The notes beneath the pieces are model-generated. The model worked only from the letters and a program-made list of their open reading frames with translations, searched no databases and was not told the DNA's origin. A stretch of DNA of 64,000 nt from Lacinutrix neustonica (GTDB lineage: Bacteria > Bacteroidota > Bacteroidia > Flavobacteriales > Flavobacteriaceae): NCBI RefSeq assembly GCF_026625145.1, contig NZ_CP113088.1:992001-1056000 (forward strand). Direction: 5' to 3'. How positions within the stretch are numbered: position 1 is the first letter of the stretch; each line of letters opens with the position of its first letter. Positions 9,218-18,260 of this stretch are shown in pieces. A program made the translations under genes and the position numbers.

Positions 9218-9358
9218 TGTACACAACACCGTATATAAAAAATTGCTATTTTAGGCTAAACTTAAGGTCGTTGCGTGTTTGCTGCGTCTGAATTTCCTTC
9301 GGAAATTCCTCGCACACAAACACGCAACTTTCCAAGATACACATCAACGTTCTATGCA
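9218..9358 (+). repeat. attC-like element 10
   Basis: R'' TGTACACAAC (9218-9227) is the exact complement of R' at 8802. The apex is GAATTTCC over GGAAATTC. Its R' is GTTCTATGCA (9349-9358), and the next gene's ATG sits inside this R' box. Confidence 0.85.
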
Positions 9359-10811
9359 ATTAAAAAAACACCTCTTGAAACATTTAGCATTCATACTTTT
9401 ATTAATAACCATTCTTGGTTGTAAACAAAATTCTAAATCTGAATTCATAGCTTTGAAATCGGATAAAAGCTCTAAACGAGAACGAACTGAATTAGATAAA
9501 AATATTCTGAAATATGTAAAGTATAAATCTGATGTTCTTGCTTTAATTAATGCAACTGTTTTTGATGGGAAAGGAAATCCAGCTAATGAAAACCAAACGT
9601 TGATTATTGTAAATGGCTATTTTCAAGCAATTGTAAAAAAATCGGAAATTGACCTACCAAAGGGAGCCACTATAATCGACTTAAAAGGAAAAACAATTAT
9701 TCCCGGAATTGTAGGAGTTCACAATCATCTTCATATTCCAAGATTCCCATTTGTAGGAGAAACGGCATCAAAACTTTACTTGGCTTCAGGAGTAACAACT
9801 ATCCAAACTTGTGGTTCAGCTTCACCACAACAGGAAATCGAATTGTCAAAAAGAATAGAGCAAGGCAAATTCATTGGGCCCAATATAATAACAAGTGGGC
9901 CTTATTTTACGGGAAAGGGAGGTAATCCAAATATGATTATTCCACGCAATGAAAACCACATTAAAGACACAATTCAATATTGGACAGAAAGAGGAGTAAG
10001 GTGGTTTAAAGTTTATCGCCATACAACACCAAGCGACTTGAAAATTATCATCAACGAGGCGCATAAACGGAATGCAAAAGTAACAGGACATTTGTGTTCA
10101 ATCACCTTTGAACAGGCTACAAATTTAGGGATTGACGGAATAGAACACGGTTTGAATAGCACAAGTGATTTTAGAAAAAACAAGACAATGGGCATTTGTG
10201 ATGGCTCAAGAGAATATATGGACGAGTTGACTATTAATAGCAAAGAGGTTAAACAGCTTCAACAGCTAATGATTGATAATAATGTCTTTTTGACTTCGAC
10301 CTTAGCGATTTATGAGGCAAGCGTTCCAAATAGAGCCTTTGCAGAGGAACGCACGTTAAAAGTAATGTCGTCATTTTTAAAGTCACAATATCGTGAGAGA
10401 AGAAATGATTTCGATACTCAAAAATCAAATGATAATATTAGAGAAAAAAGACTGAAACGAATAATGGAATTTGAGCACCAATTTTTTAAAATGGGAGGAA
10501 CATTAACAGCAGGAGTTGATGCAGGAAGACATGTAGTTCCAGGCTTTGGAGACCAACGAAATTTTGAATTATTAAAGGAAGCAGGATTAACAACCGAGGA
10601 AGCTATCAAAGTTATGACAAGTAATGGGGCACAAATTCTTTCCAAACCCGAAATTGGAACAATTGAGAAAGGAAAAAAGGCAGACTTTGTAATTATTAAA
10701 GGAGATGTTACAGAAAATATACGAAATGTAGAGTTAGTTTTCAAAGATGGTTATGGATTTGACCCAAAATTGATTTTAGAGGAAATGGATGGAAAATTTG
10801 GAGATGAATAA
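9354..10811 (+). CDS. Amidohydrolase (lipoprotein)
   Basis: 485 aa. I start at 9354 because a lipoprotein signal follows (MQLKKHLLKHLAFILLLI...LGCKQN); the longer frame from 9279 would read through the attC. It is a metal-dependent amidohydrolase of the imidazolonepropionase/prolidase-like group: VHNHLHIP (metal His pair) near residue 125, KVYRH, GHLCS, GIEHGLN and TAGVDAGRHVVPG (late Asp). The C-terminal GTIEKGKKADFVII is typical. Substrate unknown; cell-envelope location inferred. R' at 9349 and R'' at 10813 match over ten bases. Confidence 0.85.
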   Translation: MQLKKHLLKHLAFILLLITILGCKQNSKSEFIALKSDKSSKRERTELDKNILKYVKYKSDVLALINATVFDGKGNPANENQTLIIVNGYFQAIVKKSEIDLPKGATIIDLKGKTIIPGIVGVHNHLHIPRFPFVGETASKLYLASGVTTIQTCGSASPQQEIELSKRIEQGKFIGPNIITSGPYFTGKGGNPNMIIPRNENHIKDTIQYWTERGVRWFKVYRHTTPSDLKIIINEAHKRNAKVTGHLCSITFEQATNLGIDGIEHGLNSTSDFRKNKTMGICDGSREYMDELTINSKEVKQLQQLMIDNNVFLTSTLAIYEASVPNRAFAEERTLKVMSSFLKSQYRERRNDFDTQKSNDNIREKRLKRIMEFEHQFFKMGGTLTAGVDAGRHVVPGFGDQRNFELLKEAGLTTEEAIKVMTSNGAQILSKPEIGTIEKGKKADFVIIKGDVTENIRNVELVFKDGYGFDPKLILEEMDGKFGDE

Positions 10812-10812
10812 C

Positions 10813-10949
10813 TGCATAGAACAACGTGTATAAAAAATAGCGGTTTAATCTCTTAATCGAAACAAAATGAATAAATTAAAGGTCAGTTATAAACCGAAGA
10901 ATTAGTGGGTAAAACCCGCTACTTTTCTTATACACAAACGTTGTAGCCA
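10813..10949 (+). repeat. attC-like element 11
   Basis: R'' TGCATAGAAC (10813-10822) is the exact complement of R' at 9349. The inner arms are CGTGTATAAAAAATAGCGG and GCTACTTTTCTTATAC. Its R' is GTTGTAGCCA (10940-10949). Confidence 0.8.
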
Positions 10950-10962
10950 ATACGAATAAACA

Positions 10963-11796
10963 GTGATATTTGAAACTCACATATTAGAAAAACCGCTTGT
11001 AGACTATATTGAAACTATATTTTATTACAAGGATTTTAAGCCGAGACCATTCAATCGAACGTTTAGTGCCAACAGGACACGTTTTTATCATATTCGAATT
11101 GGATGGGTTTGAATATTATACCTTCGATAGAGATACATTAAAACCCAACGGAACTTTTAAAAATGTATGGATTTCTCGGAATGCACAAAGATTTTCTCTC
11201 TATTTCGGCACACCAAGATTCCGAAATGCTCGTAATTCAATTTAAAACGAATGGTGCATTCCCATTTTTTGACACACCAATCAATCAATTTAACAACAAA
11301 GTAATAGATGCACAAGATTTCTTTGGCAACGAGATTTTAGAATTGAGACAAGTAATTTTAAATGCAGAAAATCCTTCAGAAAAATTTAAATGTGTAGAAA
11401 ATTGGTTGAACACTAAATTTGATATAACCAAGACAGCGAGTGCTGAACTTCTAAATGTATTATCTCAATTATATACAAAGCCAATTTCAGAAAGCAATAA
11501 AATCATAGCTTCTTATCCTCTTTCTCAAAAACATCTAATTAATCAATTCAAAACCTATTTTGGATTGACACCAAAGGCATTCCATAGAATTTTCAGGTTC
11601 AACGAAATACTTAAGCAAATTCAGAACAAAAATCAATTAAAATGGGTAGACATCGCCTACGAATTTGGGTATTCAGACCAATCTCATTTCATTAAGGAAT
11701 TTAAAGAGTTTTCTCGGCTTTAATCCTCAAGAGTTTATTAATTCTGACTTCCATAAAGACGAACCGAATTTCTTTCCTTTGGACAAGAAAGGTTAA
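10963..11796 (+). CDS. AraC-family transcriptional regulator
   Basis: About 276 aa once three sites are restored: CCGAGA at 11041, TCTCGG at 11174 and TCTCGG at 11712, each one base too long for CCAGA/TCTGG. The start is the GTG at 10963, 14 bases after R'. The N-terminal half looks like an AraC sensor domain (ERLVPTGHVFIIFEL). The C-terminal third holds two helix-turn-helix units (LSQKHLINQFKTYFGLTPK, then VDIAYEFGYSDQSHFIKEFKE). It probably controls the two genes behind it in the same cassette. The ligand is unknown. Confidence 0.85.
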
Positions 11797-11856
11797 TTTT
11801 TTACTATCTCATTAGTATTTTTTTATGGTACTTTGTGTTTTATCAGTTTTACTATT

Positions 11857-12441
11857 ATGAAAAAAGTATTATACACATTATTGTTTCTATATTTTCCTTT
11901 TGTTTTAGTTGCTCAAACAACTGGAAATACTGAAAACAGAATTACATCTGTTATTGATTCTTCGAAAGTTGATAATATGGTTTTAAAACAGTCATTTATT
12001 GTCAATGTAGCTTTAGATTCCGTATGGAATGCTTATACAACTAAAAAAGGTTGGGAAAGTTGGGCAACAGCAATCGCAGAAATAGATTTTAAAAACAACG
12101 GAATTATCAAAACCAATTATAATAAAGCTGGAAAAATTGGAGATGAATCTACCATTACGCTTCACATACTAAATTATATCCCAAAACGGATGTTAACGCT
12201 TCAGGCTGAATTGACAAAGAATTTTCCTGAATTTATGAAAGCCGATGAAAAAGACTTGTACAATGTAATTCTTTTCGAAGAAGTAAGTTCCACAAAAACA
12301 AAGGTTACCTCTTATGGAATTGGATATAAAAACAATGAAAAGTATATGTCATTGATGAAGTTTTTTATCCAAGGTAATGAACAATCTTACTTAAATTTAA
12401 TGTCCTATTTAGAAACAGGGGAACCAAGTGCAAAGTATTAA
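11857..12441 (+). CDS. SRPBCC-domain protein with signal peptide
   Basis: 194 aa from the ATG at 11857, chosen because a signal peptide follows directly (MKKVLYTLLFLYFPFVLVAQ). The body is a START/AHSA1-like SRPBCC domain: SFIVNVALDSVWNAYTTKKGWESW at the start and YLNLMSYLETG at the end. It binds a small hydrophobic ligand or lipid; the substrate is not deducible. It sits between the AraC regulator and the DUF4287 gene in one cassette, with only three bases to the next ATG. Confidence 0.75.
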   Translation: MKKVLYTLLFLYFPFVLVAQTTGNTENRITSVIDSSKVDNMVLKQSFIVNVALDSVWNAYTTKKGWESWATAIAEIDFKNNGIIKTNYNKAGKIGDESTITLHILNYIPKRMLTLQAELTKNFPEFMKADEKDLYNVILFEEVSSTKTKVTSYGIGYKNNEKYMSLMKFFIQGNEQSYLNLMSYLETGEPSAKY

Positions 12442-12444
12442 ACT

Positions 12445-12987
12445 ATGGACAAAGCATTACAAACAATGATTGACAATATGCCTGAAAAAACAGGCAAATC
12501 ACTAACGGAGTGGAAATCTTTACTTAAATCAAAAACGTTCGTGAAGCATAGTGAGGCTGTAAATTATTTAAAAAAAGAACATAATGTAACACACGGATTT
12601 GCTAACACTATTGTGTCGTTATCAAAAGAAGAAAAATCCAATGATAAAAATTTGGTTGCAGAACAATACAAGGGCAAGGAAAATTTATTACCAATTTTTG
12701 AAAGTTTAATCTCATTAGTTAAAAAATTTGGAAGCGATGTGAAAATTACACCCAAGAAGACAGAAGTAAGTTTGGATAGAAAAAGAAAGTTTGCCGTAAT
12801 AAAACCTGCTACCAAATCACGAATTGATTTAGGGTTAAAACTTAAGGATAAATTAATAACCGAACGTCTTGAAAATTACGGATCTTTTGGAACAATGTGT
12901 ACGCATAGAGTTAGATTAACTGACATAAGCCAAATAGACTCTGAATTAAAAGAATTACTGAAAGAAGCCTACCTAAAAGCAGAATAA
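12445..12987 (+). CDS. DUF4287/DUF5655 protein
   Basis: 180 aa. The N-terminal DUF4287 part (MIDNMPEKTGKSLTEWKSLL, then HNVTHGFANTIV) is followed by a DUF5655-like region (ISLVKKFGSDVKITPKKTEVSL, KSRIDLGLKL). Small cytosolic protein of unknown function, common in soil and marine bacteria. It is the third gene of the only multi-gene regulator-containing cassette here, whose ends (R' 10940, R'' 12992) match over ten bases. Confidence 0.8.
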   Translation: MDKALQTMIDNMPEKTGKSLTEWKSLLKSKTFVKHSEAVNYLKKEHNVTHGFANTIVSLSKEEKSNDKNLVAEQYKGKENLLPIFESLISLVKKFGSDVKITPKKTEVSLDRKRKFAVIKPATKSRIDLGLKLKDKLITERLENYGSFGTMCTHRVRLTDISQIDSELKELLKEAYLKAE

Positions 12988-12991
12988 GTAC

Positions 12992-13128
12992 TGGCTACAA
13001 CAACGTATATAAAAAATAGCAAAATTAGTGCAAGCCGTTTGGTTTGCACTTTTTTATTATCTTTCATCTATCCGAAAAGTGTGGCATTTAAAACCTGCTA
13101 CTTTTCTTATAGAATACCGTTGTGGTTA
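12992..13128 (+). repeat. attC-like element 12 (last in array)
   Basis: R'' TGGCTACAAC (12992-13001) is the exact complement of R' at 10940. The inner arms are CGTATATAAAAAATAGC and GCTACTTTTCTTATAG. The apex is GTGCAAGCC over GGTTTGCAC. The final R' is GTTGTGGTTA (13119-13128). No matching R'' follows, so the array ends or is broken here. Confidence 0.8.
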
Positions 13129-13132
13129 ATTT

Positions 13133-13219
13133 TGACCCGTCCTGAAATAAGGCTACATAATTTTAAACATTATGTACAGAAATGACAAAGTAATCAGACG
13201 GTATTCAGAACCTTTTAAA
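13133..13219 (+). mobile_element. Left-end remnant of the IS3-family element
   Basis: 87 bases match the first 87 bases of the intact element at 235 with two mismatches, covering the left inverted repeat and the first codons of orfA, then identity stops abruptly. It starts 14 bases after the G of the R' box, the same offset and orientation as the intact copy. The 235 bases that follow, up to the next promoter, hold nothing I recognise. Confidence 0.85.
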
Positions 13220-13388
13220 CTACAGCTAAATTTAAGGAGAAGACAGCTTTTAAAACAAAGTTGGTTTAAGCTTTTAGAAAGATTTTCTAATTGGTAGAGC
13301 ACCCAAAATTTTAGTTTGTGATAGTTATAAGGAAAATGCATTCTAAACATCCAGTTTGTATGAATAAAGGTATTGAACATTACAGATT

Positions 13389-13417
13389 TTGATTTTATTA
13401 AGAATTTATTAGCTTTG
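13389..13417 (+). promoter_or_regulatory. Bacteroidota sigma-A promoter
   Basis: TTG at 13389-13391, an 18-base spacer, then TAGCTTTG at 13410-13417, a full match to the TTG/TAnnTTTG consensus, 38 bases before the 13455 ATG. Confidence 0.7.
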
Positions 13418-13454
13418 TAATAGCACCAAGCTATTAAACCTTAAATCATTCCAA

Positions 13455-14735
13455 ATGAAACTTTTAAATTTCACAGCAATATTTTGTAGCTTTTTACTCA
13501 TTCTTTCTTGTAGTAAGGATGACGATCAAGGCGGAAACGCACCAACTTTAAATCGTATTATCTTAACCTCTCCAGAAGCAGACGGAACCCTTGTACAAGT
13601 TCTACCTGAATTTGCATGGGAAGCCTACGACAGTGAACAGACGGTAAATTATTCAATTTTTATTGGTACTGAGCAAGGTAACATCCCATTAGTAGCATCA
13701 GAAATACAAAGTGTCAATCCAACGTTTACCGTTGACGTTAGTAATGTACTAATGAATGCAACCACTTACTACTGGAAGGTACAAGCGAATATTCAAGGAG
13801 CAATAGTTGCCGAAAGCGAAATACAATCCTTTGTTACAGAATTAATAACTACTGTGCAATTAACTGAAAATGCAGACTACCCAAAAAGAATTAATGCATC
13901 TGCGGCTGCTTTTAATGACAAACTTTGGATCGTTGGAGGAAAAGATGCAGGAGATATAGCACTTGATGATATTTGGTCTAGTACTGACGGTATCACTTGG
14001 ACTTATGAAGGTGCACTTAATGGAACTGTTTATGGACATAAGTTAATAACTTTCAATAATAAACTCCGGCTATACGGAGGTATATTTGATGGTTTTGTTT
14101 CCTCAAAAATATTTAGTTCAGTTGATGGAGTAACTTGGGTAGAAGAGACTGAAACAACACCATTCAGTCAATACAATAATGCACTAATGACTGTGTATAA
14201 CGGAAAACTATATAGAGTAGCAGGATATAATGCAAGTGCTGTTGAATTATCTGATGAACGCGCAACTTATAGCAGTATTGATGGTTTAAATTGGATCTTA
14301 GAAACTGCTAACCATGGTTTTGAATCAAAATATAGTTTTTTGGTTACCGCTATAAATAATAACCTTATTGCTCTAGAACCTTCTGCTGATAGCGGCGAAA
14401 ATTCGATTACATTATATACAAGTTCTGATGGTATCACTTGGAATAATGAAACAACTTGGATGACAGCAGAGAGAGGATACACTTCTATTAAGACTGTAAA
14501 ACTTGGTGATAAATTAATTCTGATCACACCTCCACCAAGTAATATTTCAAGTTCTACTACTTTTTATGAGTCTGAAAATGGTATAGATTGGAGTCCAGCA
14601 ACCATGCAAACAACACCAATTGCTGCAAGAAATTATAATTTTGTAGCATTGGGTGGATCGTTATATGCTATAGGAGGAACTACCATAACCACCCAAGTTA
14701 CATCCGTAGATAATCAAGTTTGGAAACTTAATTAA
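13455..14735 (+). CDS. Kelch-like beta-propeller lipoprotein
   Basis: 426 aa. A lipoprotein signal (FCSFLLILSCSKDDD) is followed by a fibronectin-type-III-like domain (LTSPEADGTLVQVLPEFAWEA start, ending AESEIQSFV). About five repeats follow with the pattern SSDGITW or SVDGVTW plus LYGG/IGG, typical of kelch or galactose-oxidase-like propellers. Probably surface-exposed through a lipid anchor; role unknown. It has its own promoter and a strong terminator behind it. Confidence 0.85.
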   Translation: MKLLNFTAIFCSFLLILSCSKDDDQGGNAPTLNRIILTSPEADGTLVQVLPEFAWEAYDSEQTVNYSIFIGTEQGNIPLVASEIQSVNPTFTVDVSNVLMNATTYYWKVQANIQGAIVAESEIQSFVTELITTVQLTENADYPKRINASAAAFNDKLWIVGGKDAGDIALDDIWSSTDGITWTYEGALNGTVYGHKLITFNNKLRLYGGIFDGFVSSKIFSSVDGVTWVEETETTPFSQYNNALMTVYNGKLYRVAGYNASAVELSDERATYSSIDGLNWILETANHGFESKYSFLVTAINNNLIALEPSADSGENSITLYTSSDGITWNNETTWMTAERGYTSIKTVKLGDKLILITPPPSNISSSTTFYESENGIDWSPATMQTTPIAARNYNFVALGGSLYAIGGTTITTQVTSVDNQVWKLN

Positions 14736-14750
14736 TCCCTTGATTATTCC

Positions 14751-14797
14751 AACAAGCAAAAGGTTCTAATACTAAGTATTAGAACCTTTTGCTTGTT
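14751..14797. terminator. Long palindromic terminator
   Basis: A 22-base perfect inverted repeat starts AACAAGCAAAAGG and ends CCTTTTGCTTGTT, with a three-base centre, just after the 13455 gene. Confidence 0.7.
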
Positions 14798-15105
14798 ACG
14801 TCTCTTTGCTTTTCCTCTTAAAATAATATATTTGAAAAGTCTACTTTAATTTGATCTGCAAATACTTGAAGTGTTAAATCGAATTTCATAAGGTTCTAAT
14901 TTTTGGCGAGGCTACAGTGTCTGTTCTCAATTGACTCATATAATTAAGCTTTTTAACATTTCCTGCTTTTAAACTAAGTAGAATAATTTATTGCTAAGTT
15001 CTTGCCTACTCGGAAAATCATTTAGACCACCCTATGCTTCGCTCCATTTTCGCCCAATTATTTGATTAACCGAGAAAACAAATCATGTCCATTCACAAAC
15101 AACTT
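14798..15105. other. Intergenic stretch without recognised features
   Basis: About 300 bases between two convergent genes. I see no ORF, RNA gene or clear repeat. Confidence 0.5.
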
Positions 15106-16930
15106 TTACTCCCCCTCGTAAATAGCCAAGATTTCCGAACTGTATTTTTCTCGTATAACTCTCCTTTTTAGTTTTAGAGTAGGCGTGAGTTCTGCTAATG
15201 CCCCATCTTCATGAATGGGCAGCCAAGGCGTGGCTATTAGTTTAAATTTCTTTATTTGTTCTATATGACCAAATTCCGGGTTGTAGCTATCAATGACTTT
15301 CTGATATTTACGGATTACCTTTTTATTTTGTATCATTTCCTCCAAATTGGTCCACGCCATTTTCTTATGGAGACACCAACTTTTTAGCGCTGCTTCTGAA
15401 GGTAAAATTAAAGCGGAAACAAACTTTTGATTATCCCCTATAACCATCAATTGTTCAACCAAAAAGTCTTCCTTAATACGGTTTTCAATGGGTGCAGGAG
15501 CGACGTACTTTCCCCCTGAGGTTTTCAATAACTCTTTCTTCCTATCTGTAATCTTAAGAAACGCCCTGCCATCGGGTCCTTTAATTAGTTTTCCTATATC
15601 GCCTGTACGAAACCATTTTTTCCCATCAATGATCTGGAATACCTCGTCATTTTTATCACGGTTTTTTGTAATACCCGAGCATGACATTGGGGCCGTGAGC
15701 CAAAATTTCACCTTCATCTTCTTTATACTCGCCGGATTTTGTATCAATAAATAAGGAAACACCTTCAATGGCATACCCAACGGTTCCTATAATGGTACCA
15801 TTTGGCTCCAAGCTGTTCCCTGTTAACGTCGGTGAGGTCTCCGTTAATCCGTAGGCTTCTCTAATAGGAATACCTGCCGCACAAAAAACACGTAATATCT
15901 TAACTGGACACGGAGCGGCACCAGTAATAATTTGCCTTATATTACCGCCTAAAGCAGCCCGCCATTTACTAAAAATTAATGTATCGGCCAGTTTCCACTT
16001 TAGCTTTTCAACAAAAGACAACTGCTGGTCTAGCTCGTAATCATCGGTTAAATCCAAAGCCCAAAAAAATAGTTTACGCTTAGTTCCTTCCGGAGCCAAA
16101 CCTTTGTTGTAAATAGCTTCATAAATCTTTTCCAATAATCGCGGCACTGTAGTGAAAACCACAGGTCGAACTGCTAGCAAATCTCCATCGGGTCCACTAA
16201 GATTGTCTGTTCCACAGAAAAATACTGAAACGCCCTTATAGCAATAACAAAAAGACACGGCGCGTTCATAAACGTGGCAAATCGGAAGAAAACTTAGCAC
16301 TTTCTCATTGGGTTTAGCTATTAATAATGCTGCGGTTGCTTTAACAACATGCATAATATTAGCATGGCTTAGCATAACACCTTTGGGGTTTCCTGTAGTT
16401 CCTGATGTATATATAATGGTTACTAAATCATCTCCTTTTATATTGGATTTGATCTGTTCTAAACTTGAAATGCCTTGAGTGTCAAAAATTGATTCCCAAA
16501 AAGGGTTTCCACTTACCGCATCAAAGGTGTAAATGTGTTTTAGTGTAGCGACTGCTTTTTGAGTTTCCGATAGTTTCGCATACAAATCCAATCCGCCACA
16601 GAAGACGGCTTTTACCTCAGCTTCATTCAAAATGTATTCATATTCCGAAACGCTAATTGTAGGATACAATGGAATACTAATCATTCCTGCTATTTGTATA
16701 GCATAGTCCATTACAATCCATTCCGGCCTATTTTTATAGGCAACAATGGCGACCTTATCGCCGGGAACAAGTCCTAGTTTTAATAATCCTGCTGCCGCTT
16801 TTTCGGCAGTATCCATTAGTTTTTGGGTACTATACGATTCCCATTGCCCAGTTGAATTTCTTCCACTAATGGAAGCTTCTAATGGATTATTTTTTAATTG
16901 ATGGTCTAATAAATCGAAAAGTCTGGTCAT
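15106..16930 (-). CDS. Long-chain acyl-CoA synthetase (AMP-forming)
   Basis: About 607 aa. It activates a carboxylic acid to its CoA thioester via the acyl-adenylate. Motifs: IIYTSGTTGNPKGVMLSH (P-loop-like AMP-binding motif), REAYGLTETSPT and WFRTGDIGK (adenylate and ribose contacts), with DRKKELLKTSGGKYVAP near the end. The frame breaks at 15656-15661: TCACGG on the + strand stands where GYYKKPDKND needs TCTGG. Length equals the FadD15-like family once corrected. It is the last gene of the - strand catabolic cluster and probably supplies its CoA substrate. Confidence 0.88.
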
Positions 16931-17014
16931 TGGTTTGGTTTATTTTGACAACCCTTGAATATACAAAATAAAGGGTTCTAATTAATAAGGGGCGCTAAAA
17001 TATTAGAATAAAGG

Positions 17015-17479
17015 TCATTCAAACATAAGACTAATAAATTCTGCTACACAAGCTGGTTTATCAGCGCCTTCAATTTCCACTGAACAGTGACAGGTGACTT
17101 TAACACCGTTTTCAGCATAGGTCTCAATAGCAGTCACTTTCCCGTTCAGTCGCAACTTACTATCTACCAAGACGGCATTTGGAAAACGAACATTATTCAA
17201 GCCATAATTCACCCCCATTTTTACCGATTTAACCTCCGGAAGGTCTCCCAACATTTTGGACAATAGGGATACAGACATAAAGCCATGTGCCACTGGCTTT
17301 TTAAATGGAGACTGTTGCCTTGCCTTTTCCACATCTACATGTATCCATTGAAAATCCAATGTCGCTTTGGCGAAATCATTTATCATTTCCTGTGTTATGG
17401 TAACCCATTCTCCAGGTGGAAGTGCTTTCCCTTCGCAGGTACTAAATTCCTTTAAGTCTTTAAAAACCAGTTTAGTCAT
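17015..17479 (-). CDS. MaoC-like enoyl-CoA hydratase
   Basis: 154 aa, complete. Hot-dog fold protein with the hydratase-2 signature: DFAKATLDFQWIHVDVEKA (catalytic Asp and His) and PVAHGFMSVSLLSKML. It hydrates 2-enoyl-CoA, giving the 3-hydroxyacyl-CoA that the neighbouring SDRs can oxidise. The gap to the upstream SDR is 12 bases, consistent with one operon. Confidence 0.85.
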   Translation of the reverse strand: MTKLVFKDLKEFSTCEGKALPPGEWVTITQEMINDFAKATLDFQWIHVDVEKARQQSPFKKPVAHGFMSVSLLSKMLGDLPEVKSVKMGVNYGLNNVRFPNAVLVDSKLRLNGKVTAIETYAENGVKVTCHCSVEIEGADKPACVAEFISLMFE

Positions 17480-17491
17480 TTTATCTCTTGT

Positions 17492-18229
17492 TTATCGTGA
17501 AGTCCCCCCATCAATGGTTAAACAAATTCCTGAGACAAAGCGTGCCTCGTCAGAGGCTAGATATAAATAACCATAGGCGATATCTATGGGGTGTGCAGCC
17601 GTTTTTAAAGGGATACTGGCCTTAATGGCCTCTAACTGTACTTACGGAATATTGTCAACCATATCGGTCATTGTAAAGCCAGGAGCTATAGCATTGGCAG
17701 TTATTCCATATTTACCCAGTTCCATCGTCCACGTTTTAGACATGGCGATGACCCCTGCTTTGGTTGCTGCATAATTGGTTTGCCCAAAATTACCACGCAA
17801 ACCCACATTGGAAGCCGCACTAACAATTCTTCCGTAGTTATTCGACTTCATATAAGGAGCTACCGCTTGTGTACAAATAAACACCCCTTTTAAGTTCACC
17901 TCGATGACCGCGTCAAATTCATCCTCACTCATCTTTTCTAAGGTACGGTCCCGTGTAATCCCTGCATTATTAATTAGGATATCAATTTTCCCGTATTTAG
18001 AATTCACCTGTTTAAAAAGATTTTCTACAGCCGATTTGTCGGTTACTGAAACCTTATGAAATTCTGCGGTTCCCCCTGACGCCAATATATCCTTAGCGAC
18101 TGCTTCGCCTTGAGGCAGTAGATCCATGATAATAACGGTAGCACCTTCTTTAGCGAAGAGTTCGGAAATAGCCTTTCCAATGCCCCGAGAACCTCCGGTA
18201 ACGATTGCTATTTTATCTTTTAATCTCAT
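17492..18229 (-). CDS. SDR-family 3-oxoacyl reductase/hydroxyacyl dehydrogenase
   Basis: 245 aa when read through an in-frame TAA at 17642-17644. N-terminal TGGSRGIGKAI (NAD(P) binding), NNAG, catalytic S-x12-YAATK (residues about 141-156) and the closing IDGGTSR mark a FabG-like SDR. The stop replaces the conserved Glu in VDNIPE: CCGTAA where CCAGAA is expected, the same change as in two other genes. The protein after the stop remains in frame and conserved, so I treat the gene as probably intact. Confidence 0.82.
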
Positions 18230-18260
18230 GTCTTTTGTTTTTAGTGTTATTGCTTGTTAT

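Noticed and set aside
1..13128. CRISPR array
   Set aside because: The repeats are 135-198 bp, spaced by whole genes, form attC-like folds and show cassette-specific paired ends; no short direct repeats with uniform spacers.
13153..13380. 75-residue - strand ORF
   Set aside because: It overlaps the IS remnant and has no protein-like conservation or start signal.
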